Made by a program: the position numbers and the translations under genes
In this document: positions 1 through 7,036 of the stretch, in pieces
How the letters are laid out: each line of letters begins with the position of its first letter
How positions within the stretch are numbered: position 1 is the stretch's first letter
Notes under the pieces: generated by a model
Database searches by the model: none
Told to the model about the DNA's origin: nothing
The model's input: the letters and a program-made list of their open reading frames with translations, nothing else
From: Ruminococcoides intestinihominis
GTDB lineage: Bacteria; Bacillota; Clostridia; Oscillospirales; Acutalibacteraceae
DNA: 64,000 nt
Direction: 5' to 3'
Assembly: GCF_040096285.1 (NCBI RefSeq)
Contig: NZ_JBBMEY010000008.1
Span: forward strand, 1-64,000

Positions 1-462
1 GGTATGGCATTCGCAAATGCATTCCTAGGTGTATGTCACTCAATGGCTCATAAGCTAGGTGCTTACCATCACCTACCACACGGTATTGCAAATGCCCTAC
101 TAATCGACCTAGTAATCAGATTTAATGCTGCAGAATGTCCAAGAAAGATGGGTACATTCAGCCAGTATGCTTACCCACACACAATGAGAAGATATGCTGA
201 ATTCGGTGAATACCTAGGCGTAAAGGGTAAGAATGATGAAGAAAAGGTAGAAAACCTAATCAAGATGATTGACGAGCTAAAGGAAAGAGTTGGCATTAAG
301 AAGACAATCAAGGATTACGGCATTGAAGAAGATAAGTTCCTAGAAACACTAGACAGTATGTGTGAAGATGCATTCGATGACCAGTGTACAGGTGCTAACC
401 CAAGATACCCATTAATCTCAGAAATTAAGGAAATGTATCTAAAGGCTTACTATGGTGAATAA
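1..462 (+). CDS. adhE: Bifunctional aldehyde-alcohol dehydrogenase AdhE, C-terminal end (partial)
   Basis: The reading frame is open from base 1, so the gene begins outside the window; 153 residues are visible. They hold the end of an iron-containing alcohol dehydrogenase domain: the His-rich metal-binding stretch GVCHSMAHKLGAYHHLPHG followed by the helical C-terminus. The sequence GANPRYPLISEIKEMY fits AdhE (acetyl-CoA to acetaldehyde to ethanol) better than short single-domain alcohol dehydrogenases, but the aldehyde dehydrogenase half is not visible, so a stand-alone Fe-ADH remains possible. Codon usage is rich in CTA for Leu, as in other highly expressed host genes here. It ends convergent to the cotJC remnant. 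Confidence 0.85.
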   Translation, partial: GMAFANAFLGVCHSMAHKLGAYHHLPHGIANALLIDLVIRFNAAECPRKMGTFSQYAYPHTMRRYAEFGEYLGVKGKNDEEKVENLIKMIDELKERVGIKKTIKDYGIEEDKFLETLDSMCEDAFDDQCTGANPRYPLISEIKEMYLKAYYGE

Positions 463-704
463 TTTAAGATTTTAATTATCGCTAATTAAAACTTAGTTAA
501 CCAAGTAAACAACAAATAAATGTGCAAACTAAAGTAAAACTGATAATAAGTTCTATTTTGTGTGTCTTTAATAGAATAACATTGTTGTCAGTATGCTTTA
601 GTTTTGTACTTGAATATTTTGGTTTCCGTAAACCAATAAATAAAAAGTCTAAAAGAAGAATAATCTCAGCAAATAAAGTATTCAATTAGATTTATGAAAT
701 ACAA

Positions 705-728
705 AACCCCTCACAATTGTGAGGGGTT
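705..728. terminator. Bidirectional intrinsic terminator
   Basis: A perfect palindrome (AACCCCTCAC, loop AATT, GTGAGGGGTT) lies between convergent adhE and the cotJC remnant. In the minus direction the stem is followed by TTTTGTATTT, a good U-tract for cotJC; in the plus direction by TTATTTG. The 240 bases between adhE and this hairpin show no convincing gene. Confidence 0.85.
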
Positions 729-742
729 ATTTGTATATATAA

Positions 743-1285
743 TCATTTTCTGTTTTTCTTTAAACAGTTTTTGTCAAATTCAGGGTTAAAGGCATAGAAG
801 TTTTTACAGTCAAGTCGGTCAGTTAGTATTCGTAAGTTTTCACCAAATCGCTGATAGTGTACAACCTCTCTTTCTCGTAAGAACCTAATCGGGTCAATAA
901 CATCCGGGTCATCACAAAATCTTAGTATGTTGTCATATGTTGACCTAGCCTTTTGCTCTGCTGCCATATCTTCATGCAAGTCGGTTATTGCGTCACCTTT
1001 TACTTGCATTGACGCTGTTGTATATGGTGTACCATTTGCGTCACAAGGATAAACACCGGTTGTATGGTCAACAAAATAAGCATCAAATCCAGCATCTTTT
1101 AATTGGTCTTCTGTTAAGTCTTTAGTTAGCTGATAAACAATAGTGCCTATCATTTCAAGGTGACCAAGTTCTTCTGTACCTATGTCGGTAAGTGTTGCTT
1201 GAAGTTCAGGGAACGGCATTGTGTACCTCTGACTTAAATATCTAAGTGATGCACCGAGCTCACCATCAGGTCCCCCATATCCCAA
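743..1285 (-). pseudogene. cotJC: Spore coat protein CotJC (manganese catalase family), 3' part split off by prophage
   Basis: This encodes residues from about 30 onward of CotJC, a Mn-catalase-like spore coat component. The di-metal ligand motifs are present: the Glu of YGGPDGELGASL, EELGH (ExxH) and REVVH (ExxH). The 5' end is missing: upstream of GGATATGGGGGA the frame meets a stop in phage DNA, leaving only a TTG as start and no ribosome binding site. The missing 31 codons, including start and RBS, are at 40365-40456 behind cotJA-cotJB. The junction sits on the 9-bp core shared with the other prophage end, and joining the halves gives ...ITQYGGPDGELG in frame. It is therefore an interrupted gene that could be restored by excision rather than a decayed pseudogene. 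Confidence 0.93.
1272..1280. repeat. attL core
   Basis: CCCCCATAT, identical to 40365-40373. The host side (left) continues cotJC codons for PDGEL; the phage side (right) runs directly into the 3' end of the recombinase gene. The coding-strand core is ATATGGGGG, inside the conserved QYGG codons of cotJC. Nine bases of identity fit the short cores used by large serine integrases. Confidence 0.85.
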
Positions 1286-1295
1286 AAGTTATAAT

Positions 1296-2735
1296 TCAAA
1301 AACAGAAAAATAACTCAACGGAAGAGAGGGAACGATTGAAGATGATTTTATCGATAAAAGTGCATAGCAATGCGTTTTTTTCCACTTCAGGAGTTGACTT
1401 ACTTTTAAGAGTAGAGATAATTTCTTTTCTTCTGCTCATTAGTTTTTTCTTCGCTAAAAGGTGGTCTGGCTTAGGCTCTGGTGGTTTATTTTGCTTTTGT
1501 AATGAACGTATCTTGCTTTCAATTAACTCTTTTCTCTGCTTAAATTCAGCAAGGTTATAAACACCTTCCTCATAGGCCTCTTTAATTCTTCTTAACTTTG
1601 TATTTTCTTTTTCTATCATAAAATCAATGTTCAGTTCTTGTGGTTCTTCATGTGGTTGCTCTTTAGGTTTTAACTGAAAGTCACCACTCTTTAGAGTATC
1701 ATCAATAGCATTAATAACAACCTCGTTTAGCCTATTAACTTGAATTGAATGTGATACATTACAAGTGCCATGTGCATACTTTATACACTGTAAACTATTA
1801 CAAGCCAATGAAAGAGTAGCACCACAGTTAGAACACTTAACAAGACCTTTAAGCATATAATCCTTGCCATTTTGTCTGTCAGTAATGTAAGGTCTGTATT
1901 TTGCTTTGTTTTCGTCTAACTTTTTTTGGACCTTATCAAATATGTCAGTATCTATAATAGGCTGATGAATACCATCAACAATCATTATATCTTTATCATC
2001 ATAATTTCTCCTGGTTCTTCGCTTAGGGTTCCAACGAATTTTGCCTATGTAAACCGGATTACGCAAAATGTATTCAATGGTTCTGTTTTCCCAGTTATTA
2101 CCTCTAGTTGTCTTAATGCCTAGGTCGTTCAGTTCATTGGCTATTGCTCTGCATCCAACACCATTAAGGTACTTGATGAAAATTCTTTGAACAATAGGAG
2201 CATTGATAGGGTTGACTTGATACTTCTTATCAACAATATCATATCCAAATGCCGGTATAGATACTGCACCACCTCTGCTGACCTTTTCTGTCATTCCTCG
2301 TTTAACTTCTGTGGATAGATTAATAGAGTAGTATTCATCAAACCATTCAATAATTCTCTCTATCAGACTACCAAAAGGACCATCTATAATAGGCTCTGAT
2401 GTGCTGATAACATCAATGCCACGCTTTTTTAACATACCCTTATAGAAAATAGCCTCTTCCTGATTTCTTGCAAATCGGCTAAACTTCCACACCATAATTG
2501 CAGAGAATGGGGAAGGGGTTTGTTTAGCAACTGCTATCATATGGTTAAACTCAGGTCGCTTACTTGCCTTTCTACCGGAGATACCGTCATCACGAAAAAT
2601 ATATTCTTTAGGTATCAAGTAGCCTTTTTGTTTTGCAAATTCTCTAACAACTTTAATTTGGCTATCCGGTGAAAGCTCTGTCTGATCATCTGTGCTAACT
2701 CTGATGTAAGCAGCTGCGATTTTTAAATCATCCAT
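1296..2735 (-). CDS. Large serine recombinase (phage integrase)
   Basis: 479 residues. The N-terminal resolvase catalytic domain (about 5-150) has the nucleophile Ser14 in YIRVST and the expected Arg residues (DGISGRKASKRPEF, KFSRFARN). It is followed by the recombinase domain (about 165-270), a zinc ribbon (CSNCG ... C ... C near 305-335) and a C-terminal coiled coil. It catalyses integration and, with a directionality factor, excision. The ATG at 2733-2735 follows AAAGGAG. The gene is co-oriented with cotJC and ends 16 bp from attL. Its leader carries the large inverted repeats at 2763-2852. No excisionase/RDF was recognised. Family assignment is firm; the site of action is inferred from position. 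Confidence 0.96.
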   Translation of the reverse strand: MDDLKIAAAYIRVSTDDQTELSPDSQIKVVREFAKQKGYLIPKEYIFRDDGISGRKASKRPEFNHMIAVAKQTPSPFSAIMVWKFSRFARNQEEAIFYKGMLKKRGIDVISTSEPIIDGPFGSLIERIIEWFDEYYSINLSTEVKRGMTEKVSRGGAVSIPAFGYDIVDKKYQVNPINAPIVQRIFIKYLNGVGCRAIANELNDLGIKTTRGNNWENRTIEYILRNPVYIGKIRWNPKRRTRRNYDDKDIMIVDGIHQPIIDTDIFDKVQKKLDENKAKYRPYITDRQNGKDYMLKGLVKCSNCGATLSLACNSLQCIKYAHGTCNVSHSIQVNRLNEVVINAIDDTLKSGDFQLKPKEQPHEEPQELNIDFMIEKENTKLRRIKEAYEEGVYNLAEFKQRKELIESKIRSLQKQNKPPEPKPDHLLAKKKLMSRRKEIISTLKSKSTPEVEKNALLCTFIDKIIFNRSLSSVELFFCF

Positions 2736-2762
2736 TTATTTTGCTCCTTTCTTATCTAAAAA

Positions 2763-2852
2763 AGGGTGCAAAAATCCCTTGTAAATTATATTGAAAAATT
2801 TACAAGGGTATGATACAATATTACTTGCTATGAAATAGTATCATTGCACCCT
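2763..2852. ncRNA. Candidate structured RNA or recombinase leader (three-way junction)
   Basis: Three nested inverted repeats: an outer stem AGGGTGCAA (2763-2771) with TTGCACCCT (2844-2852), an inner 12-bp stem CCCTTGTAAATT (2776-2787) with AATTTACAAGGG (2797-2808), and an inner 7-bp stem ATGATAC (2810-2816) with GTATCAT (2838-2844). Together they draw a three-way junction. On the minus strand it is the recombinase leader and the outer stem is followed by CCCTTTTTTA, so it could act as an attenuator. On the plus strand it is followed by the intrinsic terminator at 2864-2902, which suggests a separate antisense RNA. No known RNA family was recognised; protein-binding DNA repeats are an alternative. 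Confidence 0.5.
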
Positions 2853-2863
2853 GTGTAATGATT

Positions 2864-2902
2864 ATCGTCCTTTGGTATTGCCGTACCAGAGGGCGATTTT
2901 TT
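2864..2902 (+). terminator. Plus-strand intrinsic terminator without an upstream plus-strand gene
   Basis: The hairpin pairs ATCGTCC with GGGCGAT (one G-T pair) and contains an inner TGGTA/TACCA stem, followed by six Ts on the plus strand. No plus-strand gene precedes it, so it either ends a small RNA from 2761 onward or insulates the kinase gene from antisense transcription. Confidence 0.65.
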
Positions 2903-2903
2903 A

Positions 2904-3464
2904 TTATAAATTAAGTGCGTTCTTATAACTCACAATCCATTGTGGTTTATAACCGTTGGAATATTGGAATTTATTATTTTTGATTTCGGCTACTTTTACA
3001 AAACCGTTTTCATTATCGTAAAAGATAACTTCATCACAAAGTGGAAGTACAGAGCCAAGTGACTTAATTCTTCTGTCAAATCTGCGTTTAACATCATCAG
3101 AAGGAATGTTGTGACCACCCTTTCTAACTCTGTTAGCAATACGGTTTATGCTTTCTTCCATTGAATTAAGACCAACATAGTACATTGTAACATAGTAGCC
3201 TTGTTTTCTAGCTTGTTTAATGGTTCGTACAGTTCTATGACCGGCAAGAGTAGTTTCTTGTGTGAAAGAAATATTGTTATCTAGGCAGTAGTCTATTTCT
3301 TCTATTGCCTTTTTACCTGCCTTAATGTTATCAAAGTTGTTTTCCTTTGCAATAACATCTGCATCTATAATGTGACCTAGAAGAACATTCTGACCTTCTA
3401 GTACACCTCTTAAACTTGACTTGCCTGTACCATTAACTCCAGCTATTAAAATATAATTGTTCAT
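2904..3464 (-). CDS. Zeta-toxin-like / COG4185-type P-loop kinase
   Basis: 186 residues. The Walker A motif GVNGTGKSS lies at residues 9-17 and is followed by a zeta-like pattern (DADVIAKEN, TQETTLAG, RVRKGGHNIP with basic residues). Members of this group are predicted ATP-dependent kinases; true zeta toxins phosphorylate UDP-N-acetylglucosamine, but that substrate is not shown for this branch. It starts 10 bases after the XRE gene behind AAAGGTGATAAA, so the two form an operon resembling a toxin-antitoxin or stability module. A non-toxic metabolic or lysogenic-conversion role cannot be excluded. Confidence 0.75.
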   Translation of the reverse strand: MNNYILIAGVNGTGKSSLRGVLEGQNVLLGHIIDADVIAKENNFDNIKAGKKAIEEIDYCLDNNISFTQETTLAGHRTVRTIKQARKQGYYVTMYYVGLNSMEESINRIANRVRKGGHNIPSDDVKRRFDRRIKSLGSVLPLCDEVIFYDNENGFVKVAEIKNNKFQYSNGYKPQWIVSYKNALNL

Positions 3465-3474
3465 TTTATCACCT

Positions 3475-3669
3475 TTAACTCTTTAGTAGTTCATCAGTAG
3501 ATACCTTGAAAATCTCTGAAATGTTGATAATGGTATCTATGGATGGTTCCATTTTCCCTTGTTCGTAATTTGATATTGCACTTCTGCTTAAATGCAACAT
3601 ACTTCCTAACTCAACTTGAGTTAGTTTGTTTTTTAGCCTATATGCTCTAAGGTTGTAAGAAAAAGACAT
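3475..3669 (-). CDS. Small XRE-family HTH regulator (putative antitoxin)
   Basis: 64 residues, almost entirely a Cro/CI-type helix-turn-helix (LRAYRLKNKLTQVELGSML through SAISNYEQGKMEPS). The ATG at 3667-3669 is chosen because AGGAGG lies 7 bases upstream; a longer frame upstream has no RBS. It precedes the kinase gene in one operon. PezA of the PezAT system also has an XRE domain, but this protein lacks the extra C-terminal antitoxin bundle, so it may be only the operon repressor. Confidence 0.8.
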   Translation of the reverse strand: MSFSYNLRAYRLKNKLTQVELGSMLHLSRSAISNYEQGKMEPSIDTIINISEIFKVSTDELLKS

Positions 3670-3752
3670 TAAAATTCCTCCTTCTGTGATAAAAATAAGA
3701 ATTGCATAGTAATTATTAATCATATGTAATATAATTAATATAGGGTGATAAT

Positions 3753-4202
3753 ATGAAAAACAAAATTTTACATTTACTAAATATAATAATTTTTAAGTAT
3801 ATATATTTATCTGTTTTGTTCCCGATAGTTGTGATAATAATTATTGATTGCTTGTCAAACTTCAAATTATTTGAAACTTTTATATCACAAAGTTCAAATA
3901 TGAGTAATTTGGCTGGCATTTCCGGTACTTTTATAGGATTTTTATTAACAGCTGCAACAATATATCTTTCTTTACCTCTAGACAGTAAATTTAAAGTGTG
4001 GTTTATAAAACATGAACATCACAAAATATTCGTAAAAAATATTTTGTTTGGAACTATATTTTTTATGGTGCCTATTATATCTTGGATATGTAATTTAGAA
4101 ATTTTAAATATAATAGGAATATATTGCTTTATAGCTGGTTGTTTAGAAGTACTAGTTTCTATGTACTATATATATCACTTAATAACAAAACAGAAATCAT
4201 GA
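3753..4202 (+). CDS. Predicted four-TM membrane protein, unknown
   Basis: 149 residues with hydrophobic segments near 11-34, 52-74 and two in 95-143, and a short charged loop (KHEHHK) between. A ribosome binding site AGGGTGATAAT precedes the ATG. It diverges from the XRE-kinase operon and its last 6 bases overlap the convergent gene at 4197-5039. Very AT-rich, unlike the structural genes, which suggests recently acquired phage cargo. Superinfection exclusion or effector function is a guess from position only. Confidence 0.6.
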   Translation: MKNKILHLLNIIIFKYIYLSVLFPIVVIIIIDCLSNFKLFETFISQSSNMSNLAGISGTFIGFLLTAATIYLSLPLDSKFKVWFIKHEHHKIFVKNILFGTIFFMVPIISWICNLEILNIIGIYCFIAGCLEVLVSMYYIYHLITKQKS

Positions 4203-5039
4203 ATTTATTTCTTTATACAACAATTCAATTTCTTGTTGAAACTTTCTTTTTATAAAATTAATATTTTCTTCTGGGTTACCTTGAATTTCAATAGGTGCAC
4301 TTCTGTAAAATGTTTTTGATAAAATATCAAAAAATTGTTCTGTACCATCATCTGATTCACCAGATATTTTGTATTTTAAATATTTTCCCCTTTCACTTTC
4401 AATCTTATTCAAGTCATTGATGAATTGAGGTCCTGTATGTTTAAATTTGACTGATATTGTCACTTTATCAGCCTCAGCCGATTCTGTTTCTTGATATTGG
4501 TTCAAACTTCTAAATGTTTCTTTTGATGTTGATGGATTACATACATATTCTATGCCTTTAACTTTTTTAAATTTTTTTAATGCGTCATCTAAAGAAGTTA
4601 TGGAATAAGGAATAAATCCAATGTGAAAATTTTCTTGAAGCAAAAATTGATTAATCATTTTAGTAAATTTTCCAGAATGTATGCTTGAAATAATTGAGGT
4701 GATGCACTTGTTAATATCAATGTAAAAGAAAGAAAAGTATTCAAAAATAACATTTTGATTAAGATCTTCTTTGTTATCATTGTTTATTACTTTTAATTTT
4801 AAAAATTCATCTTTTGGTTCGTCCTCTTTAAGAAATCTACCAAATAAGTGCTTTTCGTCAGATGAAATAATTTCAATTCCAATTTTCATATCTTTAGAAC
4901 GATATTCTCCTAATTGTGGAAAGCATTTTCTAAACATGCTTTGAAGCATAGATGGATCATCTATCTTATTTGAAAAAAGAGAATAGTCTGGAATTGTTTT
5001 GTAAAAATATACGGTTTTTTTAATTGTTTTTGTTGCCAT
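4197..5039 (-). CDS. Hypothetical phage accessory protein, unknown
   Basis: 280 residues from the ATG at 5037-5039, chosen because AGGAGTG lies just upstream; the frame stays open a further 22 codons. No TM segment or signal peptide. It begins MATKTIKKTVYFYKT and has a central mixed region and charged C-terminus. I do not recognise the family. It lies downstream of the repressor gene on the same strand, in the lysogeny-expressed arm, so expression in the prophage state is likely. It is convergent and overlapping with the membrane protein gene, so the two could regulate each other by antisense transcription. Confidence 0.65.
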   Translation of the reverse strand: MATKTIKKTVYFYKTIPDYSLFSNKIDDPSMLQSMFRKCFPQLGEYRSKDMKIGIEIISSDEKHLFGRFLKEDEPKDEFLKLKVINNDNKEDLNQNVIFEYFSFFYIDINKCITSIISSIHSGKFTKMINQFLLQENFHIGFIPYSITSLDDALKKFKKVKGIEYVCNPSTSKETFRSLNQYQETESAEADKVTISVKFKHTGPQFINDLNKIESERGKYLKYKISGESDDGTEQFFDILSKTFYRSAPIEIQGNPEENINFIKRKFQQEIELLYKEINS

Positions 5040-5125
5040 TTTTTTCACTCCTAGTATTGACATAATATGCCAAAATATATTATAATCATACTGAAAGTGA
5101 AACAACCACTCTTTACTTTCATATA

Positions 5126-5161
5126 AGTACTATCTTGTTCCCAGCAAGGTAGTGCTTTTTC
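5126..5161 (+). terminator. Plus-strand intrinsic terminator
   Basis: AGTACTATCTTG (5126-5137) pairs with CAAGGTAGTGCT (5145-5156), 12 bp with two G-T pairs, then TTTTTCTTTT. It points away from the convergent membrane protein gene and toward the repressor, so it likely stops antisense transcription from 3753 onward. Confidence 0.65.
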
Positions 5162-5172
5162 TTTTATTATAT

Positions 5173-5206
5173 CCTCAAGTACCAAAACGGTAGTTGAGGT
5201 TTTATT
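5173..5206 (+). terminator. Second plus-strand terminator-like hairpin
   Basis: CCTCAAGTACC (5173-5183) pairs with GGTAGTTGAGG (5189-5199) apart from one mismatch, followed by TTTTATTTT. It directly abuts the 3' end of the repressor gene. In the minus direction no U-tract follows, so repressor transcripts may read through into the 280-residue gene. Confidence 0.55.
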
Positions 5207-5852
5207 TTATATTACTATAAAAACTAATTGCTTTACCTAATATTCTGATTTTTTCAAGTTCTGAACCTTCATAATTCATAACTTTGTAGGTAGGATTTTC
5301 AGGACGAAGTTCTATTCTGTTACCGTATTTATATACTTTCTTTAAAGTAGCGTCATTGCCGATAAGAACGGCAGCAATTTCCCCATTTTCAACATCAGGT
5401 TGTTCTCTAACAAAAACTATATCACCATCAAATATTCTAGCATTAATCATACTATCACCTTTACAACGCAAAGCAAATGTGCCTTTAGTATCTGTTGGCA
5501 TAGGAACATAATCCTCAATATTTTCATCAGCGAGAATTGGTTCACCACAAGCAATAGTACCAACTAGAGGGACTAACTTAGTCTTTGGTAGGGGAATAAT
5601 ATTGTCTGCCTTTTGAGTGGTAGGTTCTTGTGTGTCTCTTTCCATTGGTACATTATCAAATCCCATTAACCAAGCTTCATTTACATTTAATGCCTTTGCA
5701 ATTAAGTATGTGCGAGTTTGTTTTGGTTTGAATTTACCAGACATATATTGGCTCATTGCAGATTTAGGGATTTTTGTTTTATTACAAAGTTCGCTTTGAG
5801 TAATTCCCTTTATATCCATAGCTTTTAGTAGTTGTTTGTAAAACTCAGCCAT
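5202..5852 (-). CDS. CI/LexA-like phage repressor (HTH + S24 peptidase)
   Basis: 216 residues. An N-terminal XRE helix-turn-helix (about 5-65, ITQSELCNKTKIPKSAMSQY) is joined to an S24 autoprotease with Ser134 in KGDSM and Lys171 in ATLKKVYK; the 37-residue spacing equals that of LexA. A likely cleavage site is Cys102-Gly103 (IACGEP). It should hold lysogeny and self-cleave on RecA activation. The ATG at 5850-5852 is preferred: the GTG three codons earlier lies inside the RBS AGAGGTG. Divergent from the Cro-like gene across the operators at 5885-5990. Confidence 0.95.
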   Translation of the reverse strand: MAEFYKQLLKAMDIKGITQSELCNKTKIPKSAMSQYMSGKFKPKQTRTYLIAKALNVNEAWLMGFDNVPMERDTQEPTTQKADNIIPLPKTKLVPLVGTIACGEPILADENIEDYVPMPTDTKGTFALRCKGDSMINARIFDGDIVFVREQPDVENGEIAAVLIGNDATLKKVYKYGNRIELRPENPTYKVMNYEGSELEKIRILGKAISFYSNIK

Positions 5853-5884
5853 AAATATCACCTCTTTGATTGAATTATATAATA

Positions 5885-5990
5885 TAGTTTAGAAAAAATC
5901 AAGAAATATTTGAAAAAAGTTTAGAAAAATTGAAATTTTATGTTGACAATATAAATTTCTTAGGTTATACTAAGTTTAGAAAAACTAAAC
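5885..5990. promoter_or_regulatory. Lysogeny operators (GTTTAG repeats)
   Basis: Three copies of AGTTTAGAAAAA, at 5886-5897, 5918-5929 and 5973-5984. The third is a full palindrome, GTTTAG AAAAA CTAAAC (5974-5990). The first lies in the likely repressor promoter region and the third sits right after the -10 of the rightward promoter. This three-operator layout is typical of CI/Cro switches; binding is inferred. Confidence 0.75.
5943..5971 (+). promoter_or_regulatory. Rightward early promoter (sigma-A)
   Basis: TTGACA at 5943-5948, a 17-base spacer, TATACT at 5966-5971. It drives the Cro-like gene at 6006. A GTTTAG palindrome starts three bases after the -10, so a bound repressor would block it. 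Confidence 0.85.
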
Positions 5991-6005
5991 AAGAGGTGAG
6001 ATAAG

Positions 6006-6215
6006 TTGAGTATAGAACCCTATTACCCTAATTTAGAAGCAGAATTTTCTAGAAAAGGTATTAAGAAAAAGCAAATTGCCGAACAATTAGGAATTTCAGA
6101 ACGAGCATTTAGTAGTAAAATGACTGGCAAAAATGATTTTTGGTTATCTGAAGCATTTGCTATTTATTCATTATTTACTGATGTATCATTCACAGATTTA
6201 TTTGCCCATAAATAA
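6006..6215 (+). CDS. Cro-like small HTH protein
   Basis: 69 residues with a helix-turn-helix in KGIKKKQIAEQLGISERAFS. It starts at a TTG behind AGAGGTGAG; no ATG fits. As first gene of the rightward early operon and divergent from the S24 repressor, it is the likely Cro counterpart. Confidence 0.8.
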   Translation: MSIEPYYPNLEAEFSRKGIKKKQIAEQLGISERAFSSKMTGKNDFWLSEAFAIYSLFTDVSFTDLFAHK

Positions 6216-6217
6216 AA

Positions 6218-6240
6218 GAGCGAAGTACAAAACTTCGCTC
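6218..6240 (-). terminator. Intrinsic terminator of the 46-residue gene
   Basis: GAGCGAAGT (6218-6226) pairs with ACTTCGCTC (6232-6240). On the minus strand the hairpin is followed by TTTTATTT, so it serves the small minus-strand gene at 6251-6391; it may also end the Cro-like transcript. Confidence 0.75.
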
Positions 6241-6250
6241 AGCTGGTTAA

Positions 6251-6391
6251 TTATTTTGTTTTTCTTCCGGTTCTAGTTTGTGATAATGCACTACCAGCAA
6301 CAGATTTGCTAGTCTTACTACTACTATTGCTACGCAAAATCTTTGATGCTTTAGATGCAACACTTTTACTAGTCTGTTTAGTATTAGCCAT
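6251..6391 (-). CDS. Small basic Ser/Thr/Lys-rich protein (46 aa), unknown
   Basis: A complete small gene with RBS AGGAGG eight bases before the ATG at 6389-6391, and its own terminator. The protein begins MANTKQTSKSVASKASKIL and ends SVAGSALSQTRTGRKTK; it has repeated SK(S/T) and no acidic residue. I recall very similar small conserved proteins (MANTKQTS...AGSALSQ) in phages and enterobacterial genomes, but their function is unknown to me. It is transcribed against the early operon between the Cro-like and DUF739 genes. Confidence 0.75.
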   Translation of the reverse strand: MANTKQTSKSVASKASKILRSNSSSKTSKSVAGSALSQTRTGRKTK

Positions 6392-6631
6392 AGTGTACCT
6401 CCTTTCTTAAATTATAGATATATTATACTATATATAGAAATTTAAGTCAAGGAACCACTACATAAAATACTATATATCGATTGTGCATTATTCATAAGGT
6501 GTAGTAGTAGAATTACAAATTTAGTTCAAAATATTTCAACTTTTGGGTAAAGTGAATTTGTAGGTACATTAGAAATATTGTTAATAATACACAAATCTTT
6601 CTTTTTTTATTATATTAAGGAGGTGAATATA

Positions 6632-6859
6632 ATGCCTAATGAAACTGCATTTAATTATAGTAAATTAAAAGGTAGGATTAAAGAAAAGTGTGGAACTTGT
6701 TTTAACTTTGCCAAACAGTTAGGTTGTTCAAACAACACTTTATCTGCGAAAATTAACAACGCTAGTGATTTTTCTCAAACAGAAATTATAAAATCAGTAG
6801 ATATTTTAGATTTAAAGGTAGAAGATATTTCCACATATTTTTTTACTCCAAAAGTTTAG
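6632..6859 (+). CDS. DUF739-type phage regulator
   Basis: 75 residues starting at the ATG at 6632, behind AAGGAGGTGAATAT. The pattern FNYSKLKGRIKEKCGT, then FAKQLGCSNNTLSAKINN, matches the DUF739 group of small HTH proteins found just right of phage repressor/cro regions. Likely a DNA-binding early regulator. The stop codon lies inside a GTTTAG palindrome. Confidence 0.8.
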   Translation: MPNETAFNYSKLKGRIKEKCGTCFNFAKQLGCSNNTLSAKINNASDFSQTEIIKSVDILDLKVEDISTYFFTPKV

Positions 6860-6873
6860 TTTTCTAAACTTTT
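6850..6873. promoter_or_regulatory. GTTTAG palindrome: extra operator or terminator
   Basis: AAAAGTTTAG (6850-6859) and CTAAACTTTT (6864-6873) with a TTTT loop. The half-site GTTTAG/CTAAAC is the same as in the 5974-5990 operator, with a 4- instead of 5-base spacer. It could be a distal repressor operator or the terminator of the DUF739 transcript. Confidence 0.5.
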
Positions 6874-7036
6874 AACCTAACAAAAAACTGAATAGAGTGT
6901 GTTTCTATCCAGCTATTGCCCAAATTTGTTTACCCAATATTTCTTGCAGGTTTTCACCACATATCAACACACAATATGTTTCTATCAGAAATGTTATTGC
7001 TTTGGCAGTATTGGTTCTGCACTAATAGCCTATATG

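Noticed and set aside
497..685. Minus-strand open frame of 62 codons in the adhE-cotJC gap
   Set aside because: No ribosome binding site, hydrophobic low-complexity translation and no neighbour logic; treated as chance.
743..1285. Treating the cotJC 3' part as a complete short CotJC gene starting at TTG
   Set aside because: The TTG has no RBS, the first codons are phage-junction DNA, and the true N-terminus is found at 40365-40456.
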